Of a DNA stretch of 64,000 nucleotides, positions 1 through 10,780 are shown piece by piece. The stretch covers positions 1,178,001 to 1,242,000 of the forward strand of contig BPKI01000001.1 of NCBI GenBank assembly GCA_026005055.1, in the 5' to 3' direction. A program made the translations under genes and the position numbers. Position 1 is the stretch's first letter; each line of letters starts with the position of its first letter. The notes below the pieces were generated by a model that was not told where the DNA came from, did not search any database, and was given only the letters and a program-made list of their open reading frames with translations. The stretch comes from Lysobacterales bacterium (GTDB taxonomy: Bacteria > Pseudomonadota > Gammaproteobacteria > Xanthomonadales > BPKI01).

Positions 1-670
1 GCAGCTCCCGCCAGGCGGTGCGGAATGCTTCGCTGCCCGAACCGGGCGGTAGCACCGCGTTGCGGGCGTTGTCGCTTCGAGGCTCGAGGCCGGTTCCGGG
101 ATAAAGCGGCCATTGATGGCTGGAAAGATAGAGCGCGCGCGGCTCTCCGGCGAGGATCGCTTCGCTGCCGTTGCCATGGTGCACGTCGAAATCGACCACC
201 GCCACGCGCTCGATCGCATGCGCGCTAAGCGCGTAACGCGCGGCGATGGCGATACCGTTGACCGGGCAAAAACCCATGGGACGATCGCGCGTGGCGTGGT
301 GGCCAGGCGGCCGGGTGGCACAGAAGGCGCGCCTCTGGGAGCCGGCGAGAGCCTCGTCGATCGCGGCGAGCAGGGCGCCGACCGTGCGCAGCACCGCCTC
401 TGCGCTGTGCTCCGAGAGAACCGTGTCGGGATCGAGCCGCAGGCGGAATCCGGTCGGCACCGGTTCGAGCACCCGTTCGATCAGCTCCGGCGCATGCGCG
501 AGCGCCAGCGCCTCGCGGGAGGCGAGCGGAGCCGCGCGCAGCACGATGCGGCCGGCGAACTCGGGCATCTCGAGCGCGGTGAGCACCGCCGCCAGCCGCT
601 TCGGGCTTTCCGGATGGCCGGGGCCGGGATCGTGGAGGGCGCAGGCCGGATGGGTCCAGACCGAGAGCAT
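1..670 (-). CDS. Histone deacetylase/acetoin utilization-like family protein (3' end outside the window)
   Basis: Manual reverse-strand translation from ATG at 670: MLSVWTHPACALHDPGPGHPESPKRLAAVL...RRAFCATRPPGHHATRDRPMGFCPVNGIAIAARYAL...VAVVDFDVHHGNGSEAI; RPPGHHA and DFDVHHGNG are HDAC-family motifs. Confidence 0.9.
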   Translation of the reverse strand, partial: MLSVWTHPACALHDPGPGHPESPKRLAAVLTALEMPEFAGRIVLRAAPLASREALALAHAPELIERVLEPVPTGFRLRLDPDTVLSEHSAEAVLRTVGALLAAIDEALAGSQRRAFCATRPPGHHATRDRPMGFCPVNGIAIAARYALSAHAIERVAVVDFDVHHGNGSEAILAGEPRALYLSSHQWPLYPGTGLEPRSDNARNAVLPPGSGSEAFRTAWREL

Positions 671-675
671 CGCCC

Positions 676-1227
676 TCAGCGCGTCCTCGCACTCTTCCAG
701 AGCGCCTCACCGCCTCCGCGATCGCGGGCGATCACCCGGCAGAGCACGAAGAGCAGATCGGAGAGGCGGTTGAGATAGCGCACCACCTCGGGTCGCACGC
801 TTTCATGGCGGGTGAGACGCACCACCTCGCGTTCGGCTCTGCGGCAGATGGTGCGGGCGAGATGGCAGGTGGCGGCCGCGCGCCCTCCGCCGGGGAGGAT
901 GAACTCGCGAAGCGGGGGCAGCTCGGCATTGAGTCGGTCGAGGGTGCGCTCGAGCGCCTCGACGTGCTCGTCGGCGATGGCGGCATGGCCCGGCACGGCG
1001 AGCTCGCCGCCGAGGTCGAAGAGCTGATGCTGGATCGGCTCGAGGGCTTCGCGCACCGCTTCGGGCAGCTCCTCGGCGAGCACCATCCCGAGCGCTGCGT
1101 TGAGCTCGTCCACCGTGCCGTAGGCGCAGACCCGAGGATGGTCCTTGGGCACGCGGGTACCATCCCCGAGACCGGTGCTGCCATCGTCGCCAGTGCGCGT
1201 ATAGATGCGGGAGAGGCGATGGCCCAT
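676..1227 (-). CDS. Cob(I)alamin adenosyltransferase (PduO type)
   Basis: MGHRLSRIYTRTGDDGSTGLGDGTRVPKDHPRVCAYGTVDELNAALG, internal start in ORF 676..1563. Confidence 0.93.
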   Translation of the reverse strand: MGHRLSRIYTRTGDDGSTGLGDGTRVPKDHPRVCAYGTVDELNAALGMVLAEELPEAVREALEPIQHQLFDLGGELAVPGHAAIADEHVEALERTLDRLNAELPPLREFILPGGGRAAATCHLARTICRRAEREVVRLTRHESVRPEVVRYLNRLSDLLFVLCRVIARDRGGGEALWKSARTR

Positions 1228-1814
1228 CAGGCCCCCCGGAGCCGGTGGACCGCAGCCAGGGCCCCGGCGAGGCCGATCGCGAGCGCGTGGAGGATGGCAA
1301 GAATGCCGACCCAGAGCGCGGTGGTGCCGAGGAAGGGCAGGAACCAGTGGCTCATGTTGAGCAGCCAGCCACCGAAGCTCGGCGAGGCGACCACCCCGCT
1401 GAGCCAGTAGAAGCTCCCGTTGGAGAGGAGGAAACAGACGGCGAACGAGGTCAGCAGGGCGAGCGGCAGGCGAGCGAGCGTTCGAGCCGGCTCGCCGCGA
1501 CCGGCCCGTGCGAGCCAAGCGCCTCCGGCGCTCAGGCTGGCGTAGGCCGGCAGCAGGAACCAATACGCCGGCGAGACGCAGTAATGCTCGAAGAAGCCGA
1601 GGCCCTGGGCCTCGATGACCCAGGCATCGACCAGAACCGCGGTGCCGAAAAGCAGCATGAAGCTGAGGAGGAGGTGAGCGCGCAGGTAGTAGCCGGCGGC
1701 GAAGAAGACCGCCCAGGAGGCGTCGGGCAGCGCCTCAAAGTGTCCGGCGCGGGTGCCGACCAAGAGGAGAACGAGCGGCAAGAGCAGCGCGAGACGCAAA
1801 CGGACAGTTCGCAT
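1227..1814 (-). CDS. Integral membrane protein, unknown function
   Basis: 195 aa with several hydrophobic segments; start/stop overlap with the adenosyltransferase gene. Confidence 0.7.
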   Translation of the reverse strand: MRTVRLRLALLLPLVLLLVGTRAGHFEALPDASWAVFFAAGYYLRAHLLLSFMLLFGTAVLVDAWVIEAQGLGFFEHYCVSPAYWFLLPAYASLSAGGAWLARAGRGEPARTLARLPLALLTSFAVCFLLSNGSFYWLSGVVASPSFGGWLLNMSHWFLPFLGTTALWVGILAILHALAIGLAGALAAVHRLRGA

Positions 1815-1888
1815 GTTGGGATTCCGACTCGCGGAGGACGACTCATTGTATCGGGCGAGAAAGCGCGCTCGCCGGCTATGATGCGCGG

Positions 1889-3076
1889 ATGCACGAGTGC
1901 TTCGACGTCGCGGTGGTCGGCGGCGGCCCGGTGGGCACGCTCGCCGCGCTCGCCTTCGCGCGCCTTGGGCTGCGAAGCGCGCTGGTGGAGGCCCGCGCGC
2001 CCGGCCCGCCGCTCGGCGATGGGCGGGTTTTCGCGCTCGCCGCAGGCAGCGTCGCCTTGCTTCAGGGGCTCGCGGTTTGGCCTCGCGTGGCGGCGGCCAG
2101 CACGGCGATTCGCAGCGTCCGGGTCAGCGCCGAGGGCGTCTTCGGGACCTTCCGTCTCGATGCCGAGGAGCTCGCGCTTCCGGCCCTGGGGGCGACCGTG
2201 CCGGCGGAGTCGCTTGCCTCGGCTTTGGAGGAATGCCAGAAGACCGCGCCGATCCGCGTCTTCCGCCCTTGCGCACTCCTCGGCATCGAGGCGCGAGATG
2301 CGCTCAGCGATCGGCTCACGCTCCGGCTGCGCGGGCCGGATGGGATGTCCTCGCTCGAGGCGCGACTGCTGCTCGGGGCCGATGGGGCGCAATCCTCCGT
2401 GCGTCGGCTCGCCGGCATCGGCGCATCGGCCTGCGGAAAGCCCGACCGACTGCTGCTTGCGAACCTCGCCGGCGCGCGCGCGCGGCCCCATACCGCCCAT
2501 CTACGTTTCGCGCGCGATGGAGCGGCCGCGCTGGTGCCGAGCGGAGGCGGGCGACTTGCGGGCGTGCTCTCCCTCGGGGGGGATGCGGATGCAGCCGTGG
2601 AAGATCCGGCCCGAGCCTTCCAGGCCCGCATCGGCTGGTCACTCGGTGCGCTGCGCCTGCTCTCCCCGCCGCGGATCCATGCCGTGGCCCCGGAGCAGGC
2701 CGAGCGTCTCGTCGGCTGGCGCGTGGTGCTGATCGGACAAGCGGCGATGAGCCTTCACCCCCTTGCGGCGCAAGGTCTCAACCTCGCACTGCGCGACCTG
2801 GCCGCGCTGGTGGAGGCGGTGGCCCAATCGGAGGATCCGGGGGCGGAAAGGATGCTCGCCGCCTACGAGGAGGCTCGACTGCCGGAGCATCGCCGGACCC
2901 TCGGCTTCGTCGAGGGCCTGAGGAGCTGGTTCGGTCCTCCTCGGGCGAGCTCGCTCGCGACCGCGGTCGGGATGCTGCTCTGCGATCGGCTGGGCGGCAT
3001 CAAGCATGCTCTGGCGGCGTGGGCGAGCGGTCTAAGGCCGCCGGTTCCTGCGCTGCTTCGGGGAGTCTTGCCCTGA
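1889..3076 (+). CDS. FAD-dependent ubiquinone biosynthesis hydroxylase, UbiH/Coq6 family
   Basis: N-terminal VAVVGGGPVGTLAALAFARLG; GADGAQSSVRR; LHPLAAQGLNLALRDLAAL. Confidence 0.87.
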   Translation: MHECFDVAVVGGGPVGTLAALAFARLGLRSALVEARAPGPPLGDGRVFALAAGSVALLQGLAVWPRVAAASTAIRSVRVSAEGVFGTFRLDAEELALPALGATVPAESLASALEECQKTAPIRVFRPCALLGIEARDALSDRLTLRLRGPDGMSSLEARLLLGADGAQSSVRRLAGIGASACGKPDRLLLANLAGARARPHTAHLRFARDGAAALVPSGGGRLAGVLSLGGDADAAVEDPARAFQARIGWSLGALRLLSPPRIHAVAPEQAERLVGWRVVLIGQAAMSLHPLAAQGLNLALRDLAALVEAVAQSEDPGAERMLAAYEEARLPEHRRTLGFVEGLRSWFGPPRASSLATAVGMLLCDRLGGIKHALAAWASGLRPPVPALLRGVLP

Positions 3077-4266
3077 TGCCGCGTCTGGATGCCGACATCG
3101 TGATCGGGGGCGAGGGGCTGCTCGCCGCCGTGAGCGCGGCCGCGCTCGCCGAGGAAGGCTTCGCGGTGTCATGGATCGGCGGGGAGGATCCGCCGCGATG
3201 GGGCGGACCCGGTCCGATCGCGATCGCGCCCGCCGGACGCGCGCTACTCGAGCGCTACCGCCTCTGGCCGGGATCGCCGCCCGAAGGACAAGCGGTACAG
3301 AGGATGCGCGTCTGGGATGCCGGCGGCCGCATCAGCTTTTCGGCCGCCGAGCTCGCAGTGCCCGAACTCGCCCGGATCGTGGACGGTGTTCGTTTATTCG
3401 AATGTGCGCTCGCGGCCGCCCGCGCGAGAGTCGTCGCCGAGGCCAACCGCATCGTCGCGGTCGAACCGGGTCCCGACGCCGTGCGGCTCGTTCTCGCCGA
3501 CGGGCGCAGCCGACTCGCCCGCTTGCTGCTCGCCTGCGACGGCGCCGACTCCCCCCTGCGCCGTCTGATCGGTATCCCGACGCTCGAGCGCGCTTACGGC
3601 GCGAGCGCGCTCAGCTTCCGCGTGCGGAGTCGTCTGCCGCACGATGCGACCGCCTTTCAGCGCTTCCTCCCCGGAGGGCCGATCGCGCTGCTGCCCCTCG
3701 CCGACGGCGCAAGTCAGGTGGTGTGGACCCGGCCCGAGCCCGTCGCGCGCGCCCTGAACGCGCTGAAGCCCGAGGCGCTGGCGAGAGCGGCGACCGAGGC
3801 CTCGGAGGAGTGCTTGGGCGCGCTCGAGATCGAGGGGGCTTGCCGTTTCCTGCCGCTGCGCATGAGGCTCGCCGAAGGTTTCGCAGCGGAAAGAGTGGCC
3901 CTGCTCGGCGATGCCGCTCACCAAGTCCATCCTCTGGCTGGTCAGGGCGCCAATCTGGGGCTTCTCGACCTCGCTTGGCTGATCGCCGTTCTGGCGCGTG
4001 CCCGTCGGCGCGGTCTCGATCTCGGGTCACGAGCGGTGCTCGCGCGATACGCGCAAAACCGACGCAGCGCTGCCGGTCTAGCTGCGCTTGCCTTCGACGG
4101 CCTGGAGCGGCTGTTCTCCTCTGCCGAGGGCCCGCTCGTCCAGTTGCGGCGCATGGGCCTATCGCTGGTCGATCGAATCCCTCCCCTCAAGCGTTGGCTT
4201 GCGCATGAGGCGATGGGCTGGTCGGCCTGGCCCGCAGAGCTGCCTGTCTCCGGCGGTGGCCCGTGA
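3076..4266 (+). CDS. FAD-dependent ubiquinone biosynthesis hydroxylase, UbiH/UbiF/Coq6 family (second copy)
   Basis: MPRLDADIVIGGEGLLAAVSAAAL; CDGADSPLRRLIGI; LLGDAAHQVHPLAGQGANLGLLD; start overlaps previous stop. Confidence 0.87.
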   Translation: MPRLDADIVIGGEGLLAAVSAAALAEEGFAVSWIGGEDPPRWGGPGPIAIAPAGRALLERYRLWPGSPPEGQAVQRMRVWDAGGRISFSAAELAVPELARIVDGVRLFECALAAARARVVAEANRIVAVEPGPDAVRLVLADGRSRLARLLLACDGADSPLRRLIGIPTLERAYGASALSFRVRSRLPHDATAFQRFLPGGPIALLPLADGASQVVWTRPEPVARALNALKPEALARAATEASEECLGALEIEGACRFLPLRMRLAEGFAAERVALLGDAAHQVHPLAGQGANLGLLDLAWLIAVLARARRRGLDLGSRAVLARYAQNRRSAAGLAALAFDGLERLFSSAEGPLVQLRRMGLSLVDRIPPLKRWLAHEAMGWSAWPAELPVSGGGP

Positions 4267-4736
4267 GCGGCCTGCACGACTTCGTCCTGCCCGCTCTCGA
4301 GGGCCCGCCGATCCGCTTCGGTGCTTGGGCGGGGGCGCCGGTGCTGCTCGTCGCGGTTCCCGACCGGGGGGCGCACGCGGAGCGCCACCGGGCGCTGGAA
4401 GCGCTGTGGCAGCGTTTCCACGGGCGTGGCTTGCGGATGGTGGGCTTGCTTTCACCTCCTCGGATACCCGTCGCTTGCGGCTCGCCGGCGGATCTCACGA
4501 GTGTGCGGCATGGTCCGAGTTTCCCCATCACCGCGCCCTTGGAGCTCGTCGGTCCGGCGCGGCACTCCTTGGCGCGTTGGTTGACCGGGCCGGGTTCGCC
4601 ATTCCCGGGCGAGCCTCGCGCCGACTTCGAGAAGTTCCTCTGCGATGGAGGCGGTCGGCTCGTCGGCCGCTATCCCGGTGCGCTCGAGGAGCTGGCGCCG
4701 GAGCTGCTCGCGGCGCTGGAGGTCTTCCTGCCCTGA
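4263..4736 (+). CDS. Glutathione peroxidase-fold protein, apparently lacking the peroxidatic Cys
   Basis: Starts GTG overlapping the upstream stop; RHRALEALWQRFHGRGLRMVGL, HSLARWL and FEKFLCDGGGRLVGRYPGALEEL align by eye with GPx; usual ASKCGFT motif replaced by AVPDRGAHAE. Confidence 0.7.
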   Translation: MSGLHDFVLPALEGPPIRFGAWAGAPVLLVAVPDRGAHAERHRALEALWQRFHGRGLRMVGLLSPPRIPVACGSPADLTSVRHGPSFPITAPLELVGPARHSLARWLTGPGSPFPGEPRADFEKFLCDGGGRLVGRYPGALEELAPELLAALEVFLP

Positions 4737-4948
4737 GCGCGGGATCGGGCTCGGATGGAGGCCCACAGCCGCACGCGGCTTCGGTCGAAGGGTTGGGCCT
4801 GCTCGCCCGAAGCCCAAGCCATCGCCGGAACGCCGCTCAATCCCCAGGCACGATCGCGGGCGAGCCTCGAAGCGCTGCTCGCAGGGACAACCGGGAACGG
4901 CGCCGCTCCGGCACACGGTGTCTTGAGCCGGCGGCGCCGAGGCTCCGC

Positions 4949-5647
4949 TCAGCCCTCGCCGCCCAACCAACGGGCGAGCTCGCTCAGGGACTCGAGGACA
5001 TGGTCCGCCCGGGCCTCGCTCGGGGGCACCGCGCCGGGACCGGATCGGCCGCGACGGATCCATACCGTGCGAAGTCCGGTGACACGCGCCGGAGCGATGT
5101 CGTGGAATCGGCTCTGCGCGCAGTGGAGGATCTCCTCGGGCGCGGCTTCCGTGGCCCGAAGCAGCGCCTCGAAACAGCGCGGGTCCGGCTTGTAGGCGCC
5201 GATCTCCTCGCTGGTGAGGACGCAGTCGAAAGGGTTTCCGAGTGACTGAAGCACCGGAGCGAGGAGATCGCGGTCGGTGTTCGAAAGCAGCGCAAGCCGG
5301 TAGCGGGAACGGAGTCGTGCGAGCGCCTCGCGGCTGTCCGGGAACAGCGGGAATCGGGGCAGCGCTCGCAGGAGTGCGTCTTCCTCTCCCGGTGCAAGCG
5401 GCAACGCGAAGTGCTCGCTCAGAGCGCGCATGCAAGCGCGAAGCACCTGGCGATAGGGGCGGAACGGCGGGCGCTCCAGGGCAGCCTCGAACGCCGCATA
5501 GGCGGAGAGCAGTGCCGGCTGGGGCAGGGTTCGTTCCTCGCGCAGGAAGAGCGGAGAGAACACGGCGATGATCCCCCGCTCCCAATCGACCAGAGTGCCG
5601 AAGCAATCGAAGCTCAGCCACCGCAACCCGGACGGCGCGGCGATCAT
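4949..5647 (-). CDS. HAD superfamily hydrolase (haloacid dehalogenase-like)
   Basis: LRWLSFDCFGTLVDWERGI; LALLSNTDRDLL; IGAYKPDPRCFEAL. Confidence 0.88.
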   Translation of the reverse strand: MIAAPSGLRWLSFDCFGTLVDWERGIIAVFSPLFLREERTLPQPALLSAYAAFEAALERPPFRPYRQVLRACMRALSEHFALPLAPGEEDALLRALPRFPLFPDSREALARLRSRYRLALLSNTDRDLLAPVLQSLGNPFDCVLTSEEIGAYKPDPRCFEALLRATEAAPEEILHCAQSRFHDIAPARVTGLRTVWIRRGRSGPGAVPPSEARADHVLESLSELARWLGGEG

Positions 5648-6657
5648 GCCCGCTCCACGGCGTAGCGAGCGAGATCGGCGAGGGCGTCGCGGTGGGGGCT
5701 CGCCGGTAAGGTGGTGAGCGCCGCGATCGCCTCTTCGGCGAGATTGCGGGCGCGGGCACGGCAGGATGCGAGCGCGCCGAGCCGATCGATGGTCGCCAGC
5801 ACGGAATCCAGTTCCTCGGTTCCACCCTCGGAGACGGCGCGCCGCAAGCGCTCGCGCTCGGCCCCCTCGGCGCGAGCGAGCGCGAGGATCAGCGGCAGGG
5901 TGACCTTGCCCTCGCGCAGATCCTCGCCGAGGTTTTTGCCCAGGGCTCCGGGCGCTGCGCAGTAGTCGAGCAGGTCGTCGGTGACCTGGAAGGCCAGGCC
6001 GAGAGCCAGACCGTAGCGGGCGAGGGCCTCGTACTCGCTCGGTTTCGCGCCCCCGACCAAGCCACCGAGCTCGGCTGCCGCCGCGAAGAGGATGGCCGTC
6101 TTACGGCGAATGATCTCGAAGTAGCGGGATTCGTCGAGGTCGGGATCGTGCAGAAAGCTGAGCTGGAGGACCTCGCCCTCGGCGATGGTGTTCGTGGTGT
6201 CGGCGAGCAGGCGCATCACGTCCATGCGGCCGACTCGCACCATCATCTGGAACGCGCGGGAGTAGAGGAAATCGCCGACCAGCACGCTCGCGGCGTTTCC
6301 CCACAGGGCATTGGCGGTACGCCGCCCGCGCCTGAGTTCGGATTCATCGACCACGTCGTCGTGCAGCAAGGTGGCGGTGTGGATGAACTCCACCACCGCG
6401 GCGAGCAGGCGCACATCCTGGCCCGCATGGCCGAAGAGTCCGGCGGCGTGCACCACCAAGGCGGGGCGCAGACGCTTGCCTCCGGCGAGGATCAGGTGCC
6501 GCGCCACCGTTCCCACCAAGGCGACCTCGCTGTCGAGGTGCTCGGCGATCAGCCGATCGATCGCCTCCATCTCCTGGGCGATGAGCGCCTGCGCCGCGGC
6601 GAGGGGGTTGCCGGACGGCTGGCCGCGGGCGCGATGGGGAAGGGCTTCGGGGCTCAT
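5644..6657 (-). CDS. ispB: Polyprenyl (octaprenyl) diphosphate synthase
   Basis: LILAGGKRLRPALVVHAAGLFG; LLHDDVVDESELRRGRRTANALWGN; LAFQVTDDLLDYCA; start chosen at MSPEALPHRARG. Confidence 0.9.
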   Translation of the reverse strand: MSPEALPHRARGQPSGNPLAAAQALIAQEMEAIDRLIAEHLDSEVALVGTVARHLILAGGKRLRPALVVHAAGLFGHAGQDVRLLAAVVEFIHTATLLHDDVVDESELRRGRRTANALWGNAASVLVGDFLYSRAFQMMVRVGRMDVMRLLADTTNTIAEGEVLQLSFLHDPDLDESRYFEIIRRKTAILFAAAAELGGLVGGAKPSEYEALARYGLALGLAFQVTDDLLDYCAAPGALGKNLGEDLREGKVTLPLILALARAEGAERERLRRAVSEGGTEELDSVLATIDRLGALASCRARARNLAEEAIAALTTLPASPHRDALADLARYAVERA

Positions 6658-6747
6658 CGCGGGCATTATACGAAGCCGGCCAGTGGCAACGGCTCGTTGT
6701 GCTAGAGTTTCGGGTTCGCGATACAAGGCGCGGGAGGCGCAAGGCCC

Positions 6748-7275
6748 ATGGCGAGAGGCATCAACAAAGTGATCCTGGTCGGCCATCTCGGTGCCGACCC
6801 GGAGATTCGCTACACCGCGGGCGGACAACCGGTCGCGACCTTGCGTGTCGCGACCAGCGAACAGTGGCGCGACCGCGACAGCGGGGAGTTGCAGGAGCGC
6901 ACGGAGTGGCACCGGGTCAAGCTCTTCGGGCGTCTCGCCGAAGTGGCCGGGGAATATCTCCGAAAAGGGCGCCAGGTGTACATCGAAGGCAGCTTGCGGA
7001 CGGATAAGTACACCGACCGCGACGGCGTGGAACGCTGGAGCACCGATATCATCGCGAGCGACATGCAGATGCTCGGTCGAGCCGGCGAAGGCGGCGAGGA
7101 GCCCAAGGCCCGCTCGGCGCGCAGCAGCGGCGAGGGCCGGAGTGCGCGCCGCGAGTCCGCGGAGGAACGGCGGGCTGCGACCGAGGATCGCGCTCCGCGT
7201 GCGAAGTCCAAGGGCGAGGAGCGATTCGTCGACGATCCTCCCGCCGGCGACGACGAGGACGAGCTGCCCTTCTGA
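6748..7275 (+). CDS. ssb: Single-stranded DNA-binding protein
   Basis: [38 protein letters not shown]; acidic C-terminal tip DDEDELPF. Confidence 0.97.
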   Translation: MARGINKVILVGHLGADPEIRYTAGGQPVATLRVATSEQWRDRDSGELQERTEWHRVKLFGRLAEVAGEYLRKGRQVYIEGSLRTDKYTDRDGVERWSTDIIASDMQMLGRAGEGGEEPKARSARSSGEGRSARRESAEERRAATEDRAPRAKSKGEERFVDDPPAGDDEDELPF

Positions 7276-7282
7276 ATCCTCC

Positions 7283-8350
7283 ATGCTGAGCGAAACCATC
7301 CTCGTCACCGGCGGTGCCGGTTTCATCGGCGGCAATTTCGTGCTTGGCTGGCGCCGGGATCGCCTCGGTCCGGTGCTCAACCTCGACAAGCTGACCTACG
7401 CCGGCAATCTCGAGACCCTCGCGGCCCTCAGGGAAGATCCTGAGCACCACTTCGTCCACGGCGACATCGCCGACCGCCCGCTGGTCGAGCGCTTGCTGAT
7501 GGAACACCGCCCGCGCGCGATCCTGCACTTCGCCGCCGAGAGCCACGTGGACCGCTCCATCGACGGCCCCGCCGCCTTCATCCAGACCAACGTGGTCGGC
7601 ACCCTCAATCTCCTCGAGTGCGCCCTGAATTACTGGCGGTCGCTGCCTTCCGCCGCTCGGGATCGATTCCGCTTCCTGCACGTCTCCACCGACGAGGTCT
7701 ATGGATCGCTCGGCCCCGAGGGGCGATTCACCGAAGAAAGCCGCTACGACCCGCGCTCCCCCTACGCCGCCTCCAAGGCCGCAGCCGATCACCTCGTGCG
7801 GGCTTTTCACCACACCTACGGCCTGCCCACCGTCATCACCAACTGCTCGAACAACTACGGTCCCTATCAGTTCCCGGAGAAGCTGATCCCGCTCGTGATC
7901 CAGCGGGCGCTGGCGGGCGAAGACATCCCCGTTTACGGCGATGGGCGCAATGTCCGCGACTGGCTCTACGTCGAGGATCATTGCATGGCCCTGCGCTTGG
8001 TGCTGAGGAAGGGGCGGGTGGGTGCCACTTACAACATCGGCGGCGATGCCGAGCGCGAGAACATCGTCGTCGTGCGGCGGATTTGCGCCTTGCTCGACGA
8101 GCGCCGACCGCGCTCGGACGGCCGTTCCTATGCGGAGCAGATTCGCTTCGTCCCCGATCGTCCGGGTCATGACCGGCGCTATGCGATCGATGCCAGTCGG
8201 ATTCGCGAGGAGCTCGGTTGGCGTCCCGAACACGACTTCGAGAGCGGGCTCGAGCGGACCGTGGATTGGTATCTCGCCCATCAAGGGTGGATCGAGCGCG
8301 TGCTCGACGGCAGCTACCGCCTCGAGCGCCTCGGGCTCGCGTTGGCATGA
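7283..8350 (+). CDS. rfbB: dTDP-glucose 4,6-dehydratase
   Basis: [66 protein letters not shown]. Confidence 0.95.
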   Translation: MLSETILVTGGAGFIGGNFVLGWRRDRLGPVLNLDKLTYAGNLETLAALREDPEHHFVHGDIADRPLVERLLMEHRPRAILHFAAESHVDRSIDGPAAFIQTNVVGTLNLLECALNYWRSLPSAARDRFRFLHVSTDEVYGSLGPEGRFTEESRYDPRSPYAASKAAADHLVRAFHHTYGLPTVITNCSNNYGPYQFPEKLIPLVIQRALAGEDIPVYGDGRNVRDWLYVEDHCMALRLVLRKGRVGATYNIGGDAERENIVVVRRICALLDERRPRSDGRSYAEQIRFVPDRPGHDRRYAIDASRIREELGWRPEHDFESGLERTVDWYLAHQGWIERVLDGSYRLERLGLALA

Positions 8351-9258
8351 GCGCCGAAAGCGGGCGGCTCGGCATCGTCCTCGCCGGCGGGGCGGGCACT
8401 CGTCTGCACCCGATCACGCTCGCGCAGAGCAAGCAGCTTCTGCCGGTGTACGACAAACCGATGGTGTACTACCCGCTCGCGACCCTGATGCTCGCGGGCA
8501 TTCGCCGGGTGCTGCTGATCACGACGCCTGAGGATCAACCCCAGTTCCGCCGCCTGCTCGGGGATGGGGCGCAGTGGGGGATGAGCATCGAATACGCGAT
8601 ACAGCCCCGACCGAACGGTTTGGCGGAGGCTTATCTGATCGGCCGCGATTTCATCGCCGGACGACCCTCTTGCCTGGTGCTCGGCGACAACATCTTCTTC
8701 GGACATGGGCTTACCTCCAGGCTGCGAGCGGCTGCCGCGCATGCCGATGGGGCGACGGTCTTCGCCTACTGGGTGAGCGATCCGGAACGGTATGGTGTGG
8801 TCGAGTTCGACGCTTCCGGGCGGGCGGTGTCGATCGAGGAGAAACCCGTTCGGCCGCGCTCGCACTGGGCGGTGACGGGGCTTTACTTCTACGACGGCCG
8901 CGCGAGCGATTTTGCGGCCAGCCTCAAGCCCTCGCCGCGGGGCGAGCTCGAGATCACCGACCTCAACCGCTGCTACCTCGAAGCGGGTGCGCTGAGGGTC
9001 GAGCGGCTAGGCCGCGGCTACGCTTGGCTCGATACCGGAACCCACGAATCGCTGCTCCAAGCCGCCACCTTCGTGCAGACCATCGAACAGCGCCAGGGTC
9101 TCAGGATCTGCTGTCCGGAAGAGATCGCCTGGCAAAACGGCTGGATCGACGATGAAAGGCTGCGCGACTTGGCGAGGCCCTTGGCGAAGACCGGCTACGG
9201 GCGCTATCTGTTGGAGCTCCTCGAGCGCGGCCGCCAGGCCGAGGAGTCGCCGGCATGA
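8347..9258 (+). CDS. rfbA: Glucose-1-phosphate thymidylyltransferase
   Basis: [45 protein letters not shown]. Confidence 0.96.
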   Translation: MSAESGRLGIVLAGGAGTRLHPITLAQSKQLLPVYDKPMVYYPLATLMLAGIRRVLLITTPEDQPQFRRLLGDGAQWGMSIEYAIQPRPNGLAEAYLIGRDFIAGRPSCLVLGDNIFFGHGLTSRLRAAAAHADGATVFAYWVSDPERYGVVEFDASGRAVSIEEKPVRPRSHWAVTGLYFYDGRASDFAASLKPSPRGELEITDLNRCYLEAGALRVERLGRGYAWLDTGTHESLLQAATFVQTIEQRQGLRICCPEEIAWQNGWIDDERLRDLARPLAKTGYGRYLLELLERGRQAEESPA

Positions 9259-9809
9259 GGTCGCGCGCGCTCATGCTTCCGGAGGTGGTTCTGCTCGAGC
9301 CGGAGCGCCACGAGGATCAGCGCGGATTCTTCATGGAGCTTTGGAACGCCGAGCGCTTCCGAGCCGCCGGCTTCGATTTCCCGGTGGTCCAGGTGAATCT
9401 CTCGCGCTCGCGCAAGGGCGTGATTCGCGGTCTGCACCACCAGTGGCCGGAGCCCCAGGGCAAGCTGGTGGCCTGCCTTCAAGGCGAGATCTACGACGTG
9501 GCCGTGGACATCCGCCGCGGCTCGCCGACCTTCGGTCGCTCCGTCGCCGCGATGCTCACCGAGGACAACGGGCGAATGCTCTGGATTCCGCCGGGCTTCG
9601 CCCACGGCTTCGCGGTGGTCTCGGAGTCGGCGCAGGTGCTTTATGCCTGCTCCGCGCCCTACCGCCGGGCCTACGACCGGGTCATTTGCTACGACGATCC
9701 AGAGTTCGCCATCGACTGGCCGGTGGCAGAGCCCATTCTTTCGGCGAAGGATGCCGCCGCACCCCGACTCGCCGAAGTTCCGCCGGAGGCGTTGCCCGAG
9801 CTGCTGTGA
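9255..9809 (+). CDS. rfbC: dTDP-4-dehydrorhamnose 3,5-epimerase
   Basis: [57 protein letters not shown]. Confidence 0.96.
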   Translation: MRSRALMLPEVVLLEPERHEDQRGFFMELWNAERFRAAGFDFPVVQVNLSRSRKGVIRGLHHQWPEPQGKLVACLQGEIYDVAVDIRRGSPTFGRSVAAMLTEDNGRMLWIPPGFAHGFAVVSESAQVLYACSAPYRRAYDRVICYDDPEFAIDWPVAEPILSAKDAAAPRLAEVPPEALPELL

Positions 9810-10780
9810 AGGCTCACCGCATTCTTCTCACTGGAGTGACGGGGCAGCTCGGCTTTGCGCTCTGGCCGAGGCTGCGCCTCTTTGGGGAGGTCTTGCCGGC
9901 GACGCGCCATGGCGCGCTACCGGGTGGCGGTCGCGGCCTTGCGCTCGATCTCGCTGCTGAGCCGAACATGCTCGCGCGAGACATCGCGCGCCTTGCGCCC
10001 TCGATCATCGTCAACGCCGCCGCCTACACCGCGGTGGACCGCGCCGAGGAGGAGCCGGAGCTCGCCTGGCGCGTGAATGCCGAGGCACCGGCCGTCTTCG
10101 CCGAGTACGCTGCGGCGCATGGCGCTTGGCTCATCCACTACTCGACCGATTACGTCTTCGACGGCCGACGCTCGGCGTTGCCCTGGCGGGAGGAGGATCC
10201 CACCGCGCCCCTCAATGCCTATGGCCGAAGCAAACTCGAGGGCGAGGAGGCGATTCGCCGCATCGCTCCGCGCCATCTGATTCTGCGCAGTAGCTGGCTT
10301 TATGGCCCCCGCGGCCGGAATTTCCTGCGCACCATCTTGGCGCGCGCTCGGCGCGGCGAGGCGCTTCGGGTGGTCGACGACCAGGTGGGGTCGCCCACAG
10401 CCGTGAGCGTGGTGGCCGAGGCAACGGTTTTCATTCTCGCCCGCGAGCTCGCTGGGGGTTCATTCGAGGGAGGGCTTTATCATCTCGCTTGCGCGGGTCA
10501 GGCGAGCTGGTTCGATTTCGCTTCGGCGATTCTCGAGGAGGCGATGGCGGCTGGCATCATCGCGCATCCGGTGGCGATCGAGCCGATCGCAAGCGACCAA
10601 TGGCCGGCCAAAGCCGTCCGACCGGCGTGGTCGGTGCTCGACAGCTCGCGGGCGGAACAGGTCTTCGCGCTGCGCTTGCCGCATTGGCGAGTGGCGCTTC
10701 GCGACACCATCGCCGAACTTGCGGAAGCCGTCCAGGCCAGCGGCCTCTTTATGGGAGCGTCCACATGCCCATCCCCGTGA
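9806..10780 (+). CDS. rfbD: dTDP-4-dehydrorhamnose reductase
   Basis: ILLTGVTGQLGFAL; VNAAAYTAVDRAEEEPELAWRVNAEAP; YSTDYVFDG; GTG start overlapping rfbC stop. Confidence 0.93.
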   Translation: MKAHRILLTGVTGQLGFALWPRLRLFGEVLPATRHGALPGGGRGLALDLAAEPNMLARDIARLAPSIIVNAAAYTAVDRAEEEPELAWRVNAEAPAVFAEYAAAHGAWLIHYSTDYVFDGRRSALPWREEDPTAPLNAYGRSKLEGEEAIRRIAPRHLILRSSWLYGPRGRNFLRTILARARRGEALRVVDDQVGSPTAVSVVAEATVFILARELAGGSFEGGLYHLACAGQASWFDFASAILEEAMAAGIIAHPVAIEPIASDQWPAKAVRPAWSVLDSSRAEQVFALRLPHWRVALRDTIAELAEAVQASGLFMGASTCPSP

